From contig CAWEET010000001.1 of assembly GCA_963808165.1 (NCBI GenBank), positions 482,778 to 546,777 of the forward strand: a stretch of 64,000 nucleotides of DNA, read 5' to 3'. The notes under the pieces were generated by a model. It was not told where the DNA came from. It saw only the letters and a list, made by a program, of their open reading frames with translations, and made no database searches. This stretch comes from Thiosocius sp963808165. GTDB lineage: Bacteria; Pseudomonadota; Gammaproteobacteria; Chromatiales; Chromatiaceae. The translations under genes and the position numbers were made by a program. This document shows, in pieces, positions 25,786 through 35,116 of the stretch. Position 1 is the first letter of the stretch, and every line of letters starts with the position of its first letter.

Positions 25786-26113
25786 TCAATACTCATCGGC
25801 TCGCATGATCGTCAGCACGCGGATCGTGACTGATGGATCAGGAGGATCCGGAGAGTGAAACTCCACGTTCCGGTCGTAGTAATCGATCTTCCAGTAGTAA
25901 TCATCCCGACCGACGGTGAATCGGCCCATATCGTGCTCCTCGTATGGGTCGATGCCTTCGTCGAACTGATCGTAGATGCGCACGGCATCCAGGGTCAGCG
26001 CGATTGTCTCGGCATCCAGACGCGCAACACAGCTCCGTCATCACGAGGCGCCCGAGATCGGCGCTTAGAGACGTCCTGAACGCGTCGTTGAGCTGCTGAA
26101 TGCGGGAAGCCAT
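25786..26113 (-). pseudogene. DUF3768 gene with frameshift (copy c), coupled to the recombinase
   Basis: ATG 26113 overlaps the recombinase stop (TGATG). The N terminus MASRIQQLNDAFRTSL fits DUF3768 proteins, and the C terminus (DPYEEHDMGRF, KIDYYDRN, TIRVLTIMRADEY) is in another frame. The shift lies near 26030-26050. The translational overlap with the recombinase suggests that DUF3768 belongs to the integrated element that this enzyme moves. Confidence 0.7.
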
Positions 26114-27164
26114 CACTTGACAACCGACAGCTCAGGCTTCTTCGGTTCGTCGAGCAGGTCGATTGTCTGCTTGAAGCGCTCATTCCGGACAAGTGCCGTA
26201 TATGAGCGCTCTGTGGTCTTCACGGACGAGTGGCCGAGCAGACGCTGAACGTCAGTGATCGCGGCACCCCGACTCAGTAACCTGGTGGCAAACGTCTTCC
26301 GCAGGTTGTGGGAGGTGACATCGTCGAGGCCGGCACGATCAATCGCTGCTTCCAATGCGCGATTGTTATTGATTGTCTTGTGCCCGCCGAACCTGCCAGG
26401 GAATACATACTCACCATCAACGGTCTTTCTGCGGTTCTCGAGCGTGACTCCCAGACGGCTCGTCATCGGGATCAAGTCTTCGTTCGATACCTTGGTGCGA
26501 TACAGGTAGATCACGCCATTGTCGAAATCGATATCGGACCATTTCAATGTGCTGGCCTCATTGATCCGGAAGCCGGCATCGATCATCACGACGAAGATAT
26601 CGCGAGCCGCCTGCCGTGACCGCGTAAACGTCGCGCTTTTGATGCCGGATGGGTCAAGTTCTCGAAGAATCTTCTGCTCTTCAGCGTCGGTGAGGTAGCG
26701 GATCGGCTTGTCTTTGACGTGCCACTCACCCCATTCGTAGTCCGGCGTGTAGTAGCCAAGGCGTTTGGCGTTTCGGCAAACTTGGTTGAATTGACGGGTC
26801 CAGAGACGAATCGTGATGTATTGGATACCGCGCTTGCGTTCGAATTCGACCCAGCGAAGCAACTCGCGGTTGGTGATCTCGTCGAGTGGGACATCGTCGA
26901 AGTACTTCTTGAAGCGGTTGGTGGCAGTAACCAAGGAGTTGTAGGCACCAGAATGCTTGCTGACGGCAAGCAGCTCATCACACGCCTGATACAGCTTGAT
27001 ATGCTCGCGCTGGCCAAGTATCTGAGTATCAACGAGTTGCTGCCGCATCTGACGTTCGCGCTCCAGGGCGTCGCGTTTGCGCGTCGATCTCGAACTCTTC
27101 GTGTAGGTCTTGCAGTTGTAGTCGAACTGGACGACCCAGTATTTTCTCTCTTGAATAAGCTCAT
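26113..27164 (-). CDS. Tyrosine recombinase (phage-type integrase), N-terminal frameshift
   Basis: The catalytic domain is complete: Arg in FRINEASTLKW, HNLRKTFATRLL (H-x-x-R), GHSSVKTTERSYTA (His and nucleophile Tyr). A SAM-like core-binding domain precedes it. The longest clean frame starts at 27048, but RBS AAAGGAG and ATG 27164 give MSLFKRE in a second frame; one extra A in the run near 27143 would join it to KYWVVQFDYNCKTYTKSS, a typical Arm-binding N terminus. So a one-base deletion, or programmed slippage, separates the two parts. It is followed by a DUF3768 gene and likely marks the end of an integrated element. Confidence 0.75.
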
Positions 27165-27266
27165 CTTTTTTCTCCTTTATCTACGGAGGAGCGTCCAGCC
27201 AATACCGAGAAAGATCAACGGTATAAATAGGGCTGGCGAACGTGGTGCCGTGGGGGGCGGAGAAAA

Positions 27267-27470
27267 ATGGGTAACGACAGAGATTGGATGTTGTGGCGGA
27301 AATACCGTGCAGCGTGGAAGCAGGCTGAACGGCTACAGTCGGTATCGGCGAATGACAAGTATGTCGATTTATCGGAACTCAATTGGCGCGTACGTCGAAT
27401 CAACGTAGTAGGGCCGTCGAAAACAACCCACAGTGCCCGTCGACGCGTTGCCAAGAAGGATTCAGAGTAA
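27267..27470 (+). CDS. Small basic protein of unknown function
   Basis: The 67-residue product (MGNDRDWMLWRKYRAAWKQA at the start) is rich in Arg, Lys and Trp and has no membrane segment. GGAG lies 5 nt upstream of ATG 27267, which supports translation. It is divergent from the recombinase, with about 100 bp between them. A DNA-binding or excisionase-like role is conceivable from size, charge and position, but no family is recognised. Confidence 0.45.
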   Translation: MGNDRDWMLWRKYRAAWKQAERLQSVSANDKYVDLSELNWRVRRINVVGPSKTTHSARRRVAKKDSE

Positions 27471-27745
27471 CGGCGCAGACTCAACCTGACTGAAAGTATC
27501 AGGAGCAATCCAGATTTGAACGCCGATTTACCCTTTAGCGGACGTTCCGTTTCTGGGCATCGAATTCACGCTAGCAACCCACTTCTTCGAGTTAGGTCGA
27601 GTCCAGTTAATGATCATTTCATAACAACTGCGGGAGGACCCAGTCCCTTATCAGCAAAGCCCGAAATCGTTCGAGGGCCTTTGACCTACGACTGAAGGCC
27701 AAGCGGGCTGTGGAAATAGACGACTGTATGCGCTTGTGAGGCGCA

Positions 27746-28189
27746 TTACTGGGTGCTTGTGACATAGCTCAGTATTTCAACGACCTGTCCTGGCGTCTTA
27801 GCCCAAGCCATAGCTGACCCATCTACTTCTTTCAATGCATGAACAATATCTTCATCATGAAGCGTGATGTAAGGTTTTCCGATAGCGGCACAATATCCGG
27901 CATCAAAAGCTGCATTCCATTGTTTATATTTGTCTCCGAAGCGAACAATCGCGATATCGCATTTTTCCAACAAAGTTCTCGTGCGAATGCTGTTGACCTT
28001 GGAGGATTTGTGATCACGCCAAAAACTGCTAGGTTCAGGCCCCAGCATATCTCCAGCCGCGTCGCTAGCCTCATGATCTGTAACGGCAGACGAAAAGGTT
28101 ACTGGCAAATCCCGCGCTTTTGCGCCATCAGATATTTGTTGCCGCCAGTCGGTATGGATTTCGCCAGAGAGGTACACGGTCCAGTTCAT
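27746..28189 (-). CDS. ytoQ: YtoQ-family protein
   Basis: The 147-residue protein matches YtoQ along its whole length: MNWTVYLSGEIHTDWR at the start, TDHEASDAAGD, then SSFWRDHKSSKVN and KCDIAIVRFGDKYKQWNAAF. The family has a fold like nucleoside 2-deoxyribosyltransferases, and its biological role is not established. It stands alone, 200 bp from the IS6 element. Confidence 0.9.
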   Translation of the reverse strand: MNWTVYLSGEIHTDWRQQISDGAKARDLPVTFSSAVTDHEASDAAGDMLGPEPSSFWRDHKSSKVNSIRTRTLLEKCDIAIVRFGDKYKQWNAAFDAGYCAAIGKPYITLHDEDIVHALKEVDGSAMAWAKTPGQVVEILSYVTSTQ

Positions 28190-28406
28190 TTCGGCTCCTA
28201 ACTAACATTGCAAGTCATAGACTAGAACAACAGTTTCTTCGTGAATTGAGATAGGCGCAATCTGTCTATCTCCGCCCAAGGCAGCATTATGCAGCGAATC
28301 CAAGTCAAAAAGCAGACATTCAGCGAGAATTACCAGCAGACGGCTCACGGCCAACGGAGAAACGGCTCTGTGGGGATGGGTCCGCAATGCGCATGAATCT
28401 GCCGGT

Positions 28407-29213
28407 GGGGTATTGTCAACTTATAAGTCGCCGACCAGCATGACCCGAAGGCGCACGCCGATCCCCTTGGTTTAGGCACACGTTACCTGACGGCATGTCG
28501 TGAAAGCCCTCGCCGGGAACAACCGGTGATTCACTGCTCTCATCATATGGCGGCCGTACCGGAACAGGTTGTTCGCTCGCGCGTGAAGCGACAAGCAACG
28601 CTGCGCTTGATGTCGTGATTTGAATCGCCGCATCTGTCGTTCGCGTTGCCGGTTCGGTTGGTGTGAGAGTTCGGCCCTATTATTCGCGTATTGGCTTGTG
28701 TCGTGTACCGTTTCAGCCATAACTTCGCGGATGGCCGGTGGGTAACTACTCAGCTTGTCGGTGGTGAGTCGTTTCGGCGCATCGCCTTGACCTTTCAATG
28801 CCTTGGCAAAGAAGTGCTTGGCGGCGCGGGCATTACGTCTTCGTTGTACGAGGATGTCGATCACATCACCATCCTGATCGACGGCTCGCCAGAGGTGATG
28901 GACCTGCCCGCGGATGGTGATGAAGATTTCGTCGACATGCCAGGTGTCGCCGAGTTGGCCTTCTCTGCGCTTGAGCCTTCGGCGGAAACCGGGGCCGAAC
29001 TTCAAACACCAGCGGCGAATTGACTCGTACGATACCTCAATACCCCGCTCGGCAAGGCGACCTTCAATATCTCGGAAGCTCAGGTTGAATCGATGATATA
29101 GCCAGATGGCGTAGCTGATGATTTCGGGAGGAAACCGGTGGCGGTGATATCGAGGTTTGCGCTTGCTCATCCGCTCAGTGTCCCGGATATCGGTTTAAAT
29201 TGACAATATCCTC
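28407..29213 (-). mobile_element. IS6-family insertion sequence
   Basis: An 807-bp element with imperfect inverted ends: GGGGTATTGTCAA at the left and the reverse complement of TTGACAATATCCT at the right (11 of 13 positions agree). It carries one intact transposase. No clear target duplication is visible, which can result from co-integrate formation typical of this family. It lies just upstream of an orphan terminator at 29225. Confidence 0.75.
28472..29170 (-). CDS. IS6-family DDE transposase
   Basis: The 232-residue protein carries the IS6 pattern: FPPEIISYAIWLYHRFNLS, an HTH, WHVDEIFITIRG (first D), LTTDKLSSYPPA (second D) and NNRAELSHQPNRQRERQMRRFKS (E and the basic tail). It appears complete. 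The last 20 residues differ from the usual C terminus but remain in frame. Confidence 0.9.
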   Translation of the reverse strand: MSKRKPRYHRHRFPPEIISYAIWLYHRFNLSFRDIEGRLAERGIEVSYESIRRWCLKFGPGFRRRLKRREGQLGDTWHVDEIFITIRGQVHHLWRAVDQDGDVIDILVQRRRNARAAKHFFAKALKGQGDAPKRLTTDKLSSYPPAIREVMAETVHDTSQYANNRAELSHQPNRQRERQMRRFKSRHQAQRCLSLHARANNLFRYGRHMMRAVNHRLFPARAFTTCRQVTCA

Positions 29214-29224
29214 CTGCCCAACAA

Positions 29225-29247
29225 GCGGGGCCTCGGCCCCGTTTTTT
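29225..29247 (+). terminator. Rho-independent terminator without a visible gene
   Basis: CGGGGCC-TC-GGCCCCG is a 7-bp GC stem followed by TTTTTT. The IS6 element lies directly upstream on the minus strand, so the gene once ended by this terminator seems to have been lost or displaced. Confidence 0.75.
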
Positions 29248-29301
29248 GTTAAACGGCGTGGTGCCTGTCAGACTTCGATCTATCGATATCCTGCCGTCTG
29301 A

Positions 29302-30429
29302 ATGGGCCGAATCATGTACACGCTGCTGATAGTCTTTTTCCTGGTCGCAATCGTGACCTCGTTCCTGTGCTCATTGTGGGAGGCGGTGCTGCTGAGCATC
29401 ACGCCATCGTATGCGCAGATCAAGGTGCAGGAGGGTGGGACGCTCGGTCAGCGGCTACAGGCTTTCAAGGAGAACATCGACCGCCCGCTGGCCGCGATCC
29501 TAACCCTGAATACGATCGCACATACGGTCGGTGCAATTGGTGTCGGTGATCAGGCGAGCAAGATCTGGGCGCAGGCCAATCCCCTGATCACCAGTCTGGG
29601 GATTCCCGTGCTGATGACACTGGCGATACTGGTGTTGTCGGAGCTCATCCCGAAGACGCTGGGTGCCAACTACTGGCGTGAGCTTGCCCCGTTCACGGCA
29701 CGCTCGCTGGCCTTCATCATTCGGCTGCTGGCGCCGCTGGTCTGGTTCAGTCAGTTCGTCACCCGGGCGTTGAAGAAGGATGAGGTGGCGAGTGCCTTTA
29801 CCCGCAGGGACTTCCTGGCGATGGCGGACATCGGCGCCAAGCATGGCATTTTCGAACAACAGGAATCCGACATCCTCGGCAATCTGTTGCGTTTCCATGC
29901 GGTGCGCGCAAAAGATGTGATGACGCCGCGGACCGTGGTCAAGGCCGGCTCGGCCTGCCAGTCGGTCGGCGAGTTTTTCGAACAGAACCGCAACCTGCGT
30001 TTTTCGCGTATACCGCTTTACGAGAGCGACTCGCGCGACCACATCATCGGCTATCTACTCAAGGATGAACTGCTGGCACATATGGTCGATGGTGAGCAGG
30101 ATGCCAAGTTGCACACCCTCAAGCGCGACATCATCGCGGTTCCCGAGGGCCATCCGATCATCGAACTGTTCAACCAGTTCATCACTGCCCGCGAGCACAT
30201 TGCATTGGTGGTCGATGAGTTTGGTGGCATGGCCGGCATCGTGACCATGGAGGATGTGATCGAGACCCTGATCGGCGTGGAGATCGTCGATGAATCGGAT
30301 CACACCAAGGACATGCAGGTGCTGGCACGCAGAAACTGGGAACGCAGGGCGCGACGCCTTGGCCTGACCCCGGAACCGGCGTCCGCAGAAGACCCGGTGG
30401 ATGCCGCGGCGCAACGAGAGGCCGAGTAA
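29302..30429 (+). CDS. CNNM/DUF21 and CBS-pair membrane protein (hemolysin-like)
   Basis: The N-terminal 190 residues form a DUF21 (CNNM) transmembrane domain with four helices and the conserved LSELIPKTLGANY. Then comes a CBS pair (VMTPRTVVKAG..., and GGMAGIVTMEDVIETLIG). Such proteins take part in Mg2+ or Co2+ transport; the old name is hemolysin-like. The usual C-terminal CorC/HlyC domain is missing; after EIVDESD the protein ends in a charged tail. ATG 29314 is another possible start. It is the only gene between the IS6 element and the apr operon. Confidence 0.85.
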   Translation: MGRIMYTLLIVFFLVAIVTSFLCSLWEAVLLSITPSYAQIKVQEGGTLGQRLQAFKENIDRPLAAILTLNTIAHTVGAIGVGDQASKIWAQANPLITSLGIPVLMTLAILVLSELIPKTLGANYWRELAPFTARSLAFIIRLLAPLVWFSQFVTRALKKDEVASAFTRRDFLAMADIGAKHGIFEQQESDILGNLLRFHAVRAKDVMTPRTVVKAGSACQSVGEFFEQNRNLRFSRIPLYESDSRDHIIGYLLKDELLAHMVDGEQDAKLHTLKRDIIAVPEGHPIIELFNQFITAREHIALVVDEFGGMAGIVTMEDVIETLIGVEIVDESDHTKDMQVLARRNWERRARRLGLTPEPASAEDPVDAAAQREAE

Positions 30430-30831
30430 CGCCGGCTAGTGAAGTCACCCTTTGAATGCAGGAATCGCCGGAGATACGGCGCCAGGCCTGTTAGGCAGGC
30501 GGTGCCCGTCGGTCACTCCGACCTATAGTTGAGAGCAAATCCACCCCTGCAACGAGGCCTCCGGGCAGCAGACCGTATTCGCTGTGTATTGGTATGGTTC
30601 TGGGGTGGGCGGCGCGCCTATCGGGTCTTTCGCCACTTCTAATGTTCTCCGGCTCGGCACAGGCGTTGGCTTGATCAGTCGAGAACCGATAGGCGCGTCG
30701 TAACCCGTCAGCGGCAGGATTGATGCCAGCCTCGGTGTTTATAATTAAAACAATGACTTAATGCAACTTCCCCAGGATTTCGATTCCTCGCTGTAAACGG
30801 GGCTGACGGCCAAAAAATCTTTATTTCCCAA

Positions 30832-31180
30832 GCTGTGTATGGCGAATTGTTATTCAAGCGGCTACCGGTAAACGGTATGGCCCGCGGCAATGAGATTGCC
30901 ACTGGAATTGGTTGAGGTCGGCATGGCGGTCGGTGGCTTCGCCAGCGGTTTCTGATGGTGTGTCGCCTTTGAGCGCAGTGTGCACGCGATGCGGATTGTA
31001 ATACTGCCGGGAGCCTTCGAGTTGCCGCTCCAGATCATTGGCATTCCAGAACGACGCATGGTCGAGGAGTTCTCAACAAATTGTGCTGAAGCGCTGATTG
31101 ATTTGGATGGCAACGAGTTCGTTCGCCTGCTTCAGTGCGAACTGCGGAAGAGAATTGATCGACTGCGCGGTACATCGAAT
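30832..31180 (-). mobile_element. Transposase C-terminal fragment and end of the GGCGAATT-ended IS
   Basis: The IS end TGTGTATGGCGAATTGTTAT is at 30834-30853, and the minus strand then reads the transposase C terminus (HRVHTALKGDTPSETAGEA and QFQWQSHCRGPY) with several frame changes. It is cut at about 31180. The rest of the 30430-31230 region shows no gene. Confidence 0.7.
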
Positions 31181-31232
31181 AGCAGATTAGGTCAGTTGGA
31201 TAAGATGTGTCCGCCTTCGTCTGATCGCTGTG

Positions 31233-31471
31233 GGCGATATCGTCGACAGCCCATATTCCCACCTCTCTAATTCCCCGGGAAACGCAGAAAAACCAATCCG
31301 GGCAACACTTCTGGCCGAACCTTTTCCTGGGGCGGTGGCTCAAGGGGATAGCCTTCCAAAAGTCTGAGAAATGAATGACTTAAGTCTGGGGCAAAACCAA
31401 TTGCCCACGCAAATCAGGGCGTTACGAATGCGAGGAGGAGAATCGAACTCGCTTCGATTCTCGCGGCGGTC
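31233..31471 (+). repeat. Dispersed repeat family R, copy 4 (subfamily B, full length)
   Basis: It starts GGCGATATCGTCGACAGC, has the core CTGGCCGAACCTTTTCCTGG at 31311-31330 and the subfamily-B middle with AGAAATGAATGACTTAAGTC. A T-arm-like stretch is at 31437-31453 and the right end is CTTCGATTCTCGCGGCGG. It lies upstream of the apr operon. Confidence 0.85.
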
Positions 31472-31751
31472 GGGCTCTGTAAGGCAATGGGCCTGCTGGG
31501 TGCGATGGCATCACTCGCCGTAACTCCGACACCTATCCGACGAGATCAAAGAAGGCGAGCGCGGTGCATTTCTTCATGCACCGGAACTGCATTGAATTGG
31601 GGTGGGACTGTCGAGGAGCCGCAAGCAACAAAAGGCTCCATCATCGGCCATTTATCAGATTTACTTATGATACCCAAAAAAACGAATGCACACTGAGTTC
31701 AAGAATCGTTCATATTAGTGGGGCGCAAAATTTCAGAGGAAGCCAGCAGAG

Positions 31752-32603
31752 ATGTTTACGAGTAATCCGTTTGCCGAAATATCGTCGCTCATTCCGGTCG
31801 CCGTCATGCAGGGGTACGTTGTCCTGATGATTGTCCTTGTCATCGGGGGCACGGTGATCGACATCATCCACAAGGGCAGTGCCAAGTACTTTTTCGAGAA
31901 TGCCAAAACGGCGCAGAAGAACGCCAAGCGCACCGTGAGTGACGCTGAGAAGCGTTCATTGGCGATGCAAACGGTGGCCAACGAGGTGCTGACCTCGTCG
32001 GAATTCAAGAACCCGAAGCGTCGGGTGTCTCACCTGTTCACCATGTATGGCTTCGTTCTTTTTATTGTAGCCAGTGCCATCCTGATCTTTTTCTACCCGA
32101 CGCCGGCCGACCAGGCGCCGGCGCTCCTGTCGTTGCTGTGGCACCTCGGTGCCTTGTCGTTGTGCTTCGGCGGATACTGGTTCTGGTTCTTTATCCGCGT
32201 CGATGTGTTTGCCGAGGGGCATCCCTGGTACCGCCTGGTGCGTGCTGATCTGTTCATCGTCTCTTTGCTGGCTATGGCCACGTTCGGCTTGATCTGGTCG
32301 ATACTGCAGGCCGCTGGGGCCGGTGGCCTGAGCACATTTTTCTTTGCGCTGTTCGTCATTGCCAGTACGACCCTGTTCAGTACGGTGCTGTGGTCCAAGT
32401 TCGCGCACATGTTCTTCAAGCCGGCCGCGGCCTATCAGAAGCGCCTGATCATGGCCGACGGATCGCGCGAGAATCTGCCCGTAGACTATGACCTGACCGA
32501 TCCCGAGGTTCAGGCAAAGTTCCCCGATATCCCGGAATACATGGGCAAGAACCCACCTGATATGGGGCTTGGTATCAAGCGCGAAGCTCCGAACCACTAC
32601 TGA
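31752..32603 (+). CDS. aprM: AprM, membrane subunit linked to APS reductase
   Basis: The 283-residue protein has about five or six membrane helices and, between helices 1 and 2, a charged cytoplasmic region. Gene order M-B-A and this layout match AprM of sulfur-oxidising bacteria, thought to link adenylylsulfate reductase to the quinone pool in place of the Qmo complex. ATG 31752 follows GAGGAAG. It is the first gene of a tight operon and lies 280 bp downstream of a copy of repeat R. No qmo gene is present in the window. Confidence 0.9.
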   Translation: MFTSNPFAEISSLIPVAVMQGYVVLMIVLVIGGTVIDIIHKGSAKYFFENAKTAQKNAKRTVSDAEKRSLAMQTVANEVLTSSEFKNPKRRVSHLFTMYGFVLFIVASAILIFFYPTPADQAPALLSLLWHLGALSLCFGGYWFWFFIRVDVFAEGHPWYRLVRADLFIVSLLAMATFGLIWSILQAAGAGGLSTFFFALFVIASTTLFSTVLWSKFAHMFFKPAAAYQKRLIMADGSRENLPVDYDLTDPEVQAKFPDIPEYMGKNPPDMGLGIKREAPNHY

Positions 32604-32642
32604 TGTCGATGCGTTGAACCGAGTTACGAAGAGGAACTGATT

Positions 32643-33128
32643 ATGCCGACTTTCGTCTATATGACCCGCTGCGATGGCTGTGGGCAATGCGTTGATATCT
32701 GTCCGTCGGACATCATGCACATCGATCCCACCTTGCGACGCGCCTACAACATCGAACCGAGCATGTGCTGGGAGTGTTACTCCTGCGTCAAGGCCTGCCC
32801 GCATGAGGCGATCGACGTCAGGGGTTATGCGGATTTCGCCCCGCTGGGGCACTCGGTGCGCGTGAAGCGTGATGAGGAAAAAGGCGTCATCGCGTGGAAA
32901 ATCAAGTTCCGCAACGGCGAAAAAGACATGGAACTGCTTGCGCCCATCACGACCAAGCCTTGGGGTAAGCATATCCCGCAGCTTCGTGACGTGCCTGCGC
33001 CTACCAAGGAGCAGCGCGACAGCCAGTTGCTGTTCAACGAACCCAAGTACATCCGTTTTGATGATGGTGATCTGCACACGCTTGAGTCCAATGGACTGAA
33101 GTTGGTTGCAGGCGTGGAGAGCTACTGA
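32643..33128 (+). CDS. aprB: Adenylylsulfate reductase beta subunit, AprB
   Basis: The 161-residue protein carries two [4Fe-4S] motifs: CDGCGQCVDICP near residue 10 and CWECYSCVKACP near residue 42. Its N terminus PTFVYMTRCDGCG and the C-terminal tail fit AprB. It passes electrons between the AprA flavin and the membrane subunit. GAGGAACTGATT precedes ATG 32643. Its stop overlaps the aprA start by one base (TGATG), so the two subunits are made together. Confidence 0.97.
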   Translation: MPTFVYMTRCDGCGQCVDICPSDIMHIDPTLRRAYNIEPSMCWECYSCVKACPHEAIDVRGYADFAPLGHSVRVKRDEEKGVIAWKIKFRNGEKDMELLAPITTKPWGKHIPQLRDVPAPTKEQRDSQLLFNEPKYIRFDDGDLHTLESNGLKLVAGVESY

Positions 33129-34999
33129 TGGCTTTTCAGACAATCGTAGAAGACAACATCGACATCCTGGTTGCGGGAGCGGGTCTCGGCGGCACCGGTG
33201 CGGCTTTCGAGGCCAGGTACTGGGGACGGGACAAGCAGATCGTCATAGCTGAAAAAGCGAATATCGACCGCTCGGGAGCCGTGGCCCAGGGCCTATATGC
33301 AATCAACTGCTACATGGGTACCCGTTTCGGCGAGAACAATCCCGAGGACCATGTGCGCTACGCGCGAATCGACCTGATGGGCATGGTTCGTGAGGATCTG
33401 CTTTTCGATATGGCGCGTCACGTAGACTCCGCGGTGCACCAGTTCGAGGAGTGGGGTCTGCCGCTGATGCGCGATCCGAAGACCGGTGCCTATCAGCGTG
33501 AAGGCCGTTGGCAGATCATGATTCACGGCGAGTCATACAAGCCGATCGTGGCGGAAGCGGCAAAAAAGTCGGCTGACAAGGTGTTCAATCGTATATGCGT
33601 CACCCATCTGTTGATGGATGAACACAAGCCGAACCGTGTTGCTGGTGCCGTGGGTTTCAACGTGCGCACCGGTAACTACCACGTGTTCAAATCCAAGACC
33701 GTGATCGTTGGCGCCGGTGGTGCTTCGAATATCTACAAGCCGCGCTCGGTCGGCGAGGGTGCCGGCCGTGTCTGGTACGCCCCCTGGTCTTCCGGTTCCG
33801 CCTATGGCTTGCTGATCGGCGCCGGTGCCAAGATGACCCAGATGGAGAACCGCATCGTATTGGCCCGCTTCAAAGACGGTTACGGCCCGGTCGGTGCTTA
33901 CTTCCTGCACCTCAAGACCTACACGCAGAACGGCCTGGGCGAAGAGTACGAGTCCAAATGGTTTCCCGCCCTGGAGGAAATGGTCGGTAAGCGCTACCTG
34001 GATGTAGAAGCGTCTCACGCCACCCATCGCCCAATACCGACCTGTCTGCGTAACCACGCTTTCATTTCCGAGGTCAATGCCGGTCGTGGCCCGATCCACA
34101 TGGTCACGATGCAGTCCTTCCAGGATCCGCACCTGGAAGAGATCGGCTGGCACAACTTCCTCGGCATGACTGTTGGTCAGGCCGTGCTGTGGGCGGCGAC
34201 CGACGTCGACCCGAAGTACGAAAATCCGGAACTGACCACGTCCGAACCCTACGTCATGGGCTCTCACGCCACCGGTTGCGGCGCCTGGTGCTCCGGTCCG
34301 GAAGACCTCTCGCCGGAGGAATACTTCTGGGGTTACAACCGCATGACCACGGTCGAGGGCCTGTTCGGTGCCGGTGATGCGGTCGGCGGCACGCCGCACG
34401 CTTTCTCTTCCGGTTCTTTCACTGAAGGGCGGCTCGCGGCCAAGGCTGCCTGCAAGTACATCGATGATGGCAAGGCCGAAGGGATCCGCGTTTCCGAGGA
34501 GCAGATCAACCGCCGCAAGGAAGAGATCTACAAGCCGATGGAGCATTACAAGACCTATCGCAACGAGATTACGGCGGGTTCGGTCAACCCCAATTACATC
34601 AACCCGCGTCAGGGCCTGGATCGCCTGCAGAAGCTGATGGACGAGTACGCAGGTGGCGTGACCGTCAGCTACATGACCAACGAAAAGCTGCTGAATATCG
34701 GCCTGAAGAAGATGAAGGCCCTGGAAGAGGATCTTGAGAAGGTCGCGGCTGAGAATATCCACGAGCTGTTGCGCGCCTGGGAACTGAAGCACCGTCATCT
34801 GACCTCCGAGTCTGTCTTCCACCACACGCTGTTCCGCAAGGAAACCCGATGGCCGGGCTACTATTACCGCGGAGACCACATGAAGGTGGACGACGAGAAC
34901 TGGCATGTGCTGACCGTTTCCCGCCGGGATCCCGAGACCGGTGAGTACGCGATGGAGAAGGCGCCTTGCTACCACCTGGTGGATGCGAACGAAGGGTAG
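33128..34999 (+). CDS. aprA: Adenylylsulfate reductase alpha subunit, AprA
   Basis: This 623-residue flavoprotein belongs to the fumarate-reductase/AprA family. The FAD dinucleotide loop GAGLGGTGAA is near residue 18, and FAD- and AMP-binding segments follow (GAGGASNIYKPRS near 197, HMVTMQSFQDPH, and FGAGDAVGGTPHAFSSGSF near 415). In sulfur oxidisers it runs in reverse, making adenosine phosphosulfate from sulfite and AMP. Length and sequence are normal and no frame break is seen. Sat (ATP sulfurylase), the usual next step, is not in the window. Confidence 0.97.
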   Translation: MAFQTIVEDNIDILVAGAGLGGTGAAFEARYWGRDKQIVIAEKANIDRSGAVAQGLYAINCYMGTRFGENNPEDHVRYARIDLMGMVREDLLFDMARHVDSAVHQFEEWGLPLMRDPKTGAYQREGRWQIMIHGESYKPIVAEAAKKSADKVFNRICVTHLLMDEHKPNRVAGAVGFNVRTGNYHVFKSKTVIVGAGGASNIYKPRSVGEGAGRVWYAPWSSGSAYGLLIGAGAKMTQMENRIVLARFKDGYGPVGAYFLHLKTYTQNGLGEEYESKWFPALEEMVGKRYLDVEASHATHRPIPTCLRNHAFISEVNAGRGPIHMVTMQSFQDPHLEEIGWHNFLGMTVGQAVLWAATDVDPKYENPELTTSEPYVMGSHATGCGAWCSGPEDLSPEEYFWGYNRMTTVEGLFGAGDAVGGTPHAFSSGSFTEGRLAAKAACKYIDDGKAEGIRVSEEQINRRKEEIYKPMEHYKTYRNEITAGSVNPNYINPRQGLDRLQKLMDEYAGGVTVSYMTNEKLLNIGLKKMKALEEDLEKVAAENIHELLRAWELKHRHLTSESVFHHTLFRKETRWPGYYYRGDHMKVDDENWHVLTVSRRDPETGEYAMEKAPCYHLVDANEG

Positions 35000-35116
35000 T
35001 GGGGACAAGGATGCCATTAAGAATTTGGGGCATCCCGAAAAAGGTCAACGCGCTTGAAGTTGATGTTTTTTGTGGTTCTGGCCAACTAAAACCGATGAAA
35101 CGGTAGAGAACTTCAG

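Noticed and set aside
21760..26120. Integron cassette array
   Set aside because: The small genes between DUF3768 copies are in both orientations and no attC-like GTTRRRY sites with paired inverted boxes were seen.
31956..33143. 395-codon minus-strand frame opposite aprM and aprB
   Set aside because: It spans two real genes of the other strand and has no recognisable domain.
33533..35017. 494-codon minus-strand frame opposite aprA
   Set aside because: It is the mirror of a GC-rich, strongly conserved gene; codon use and composition fit the aprA strand and no similarity is seen.
35008..35034. Hairpin GGATGCC/GGCATCC after aprA as a terminator
   Set aside because: It has a 13-nt loop and an A-rich, not T-rich, 3' side on the coding strand; genes of the same strand follow.
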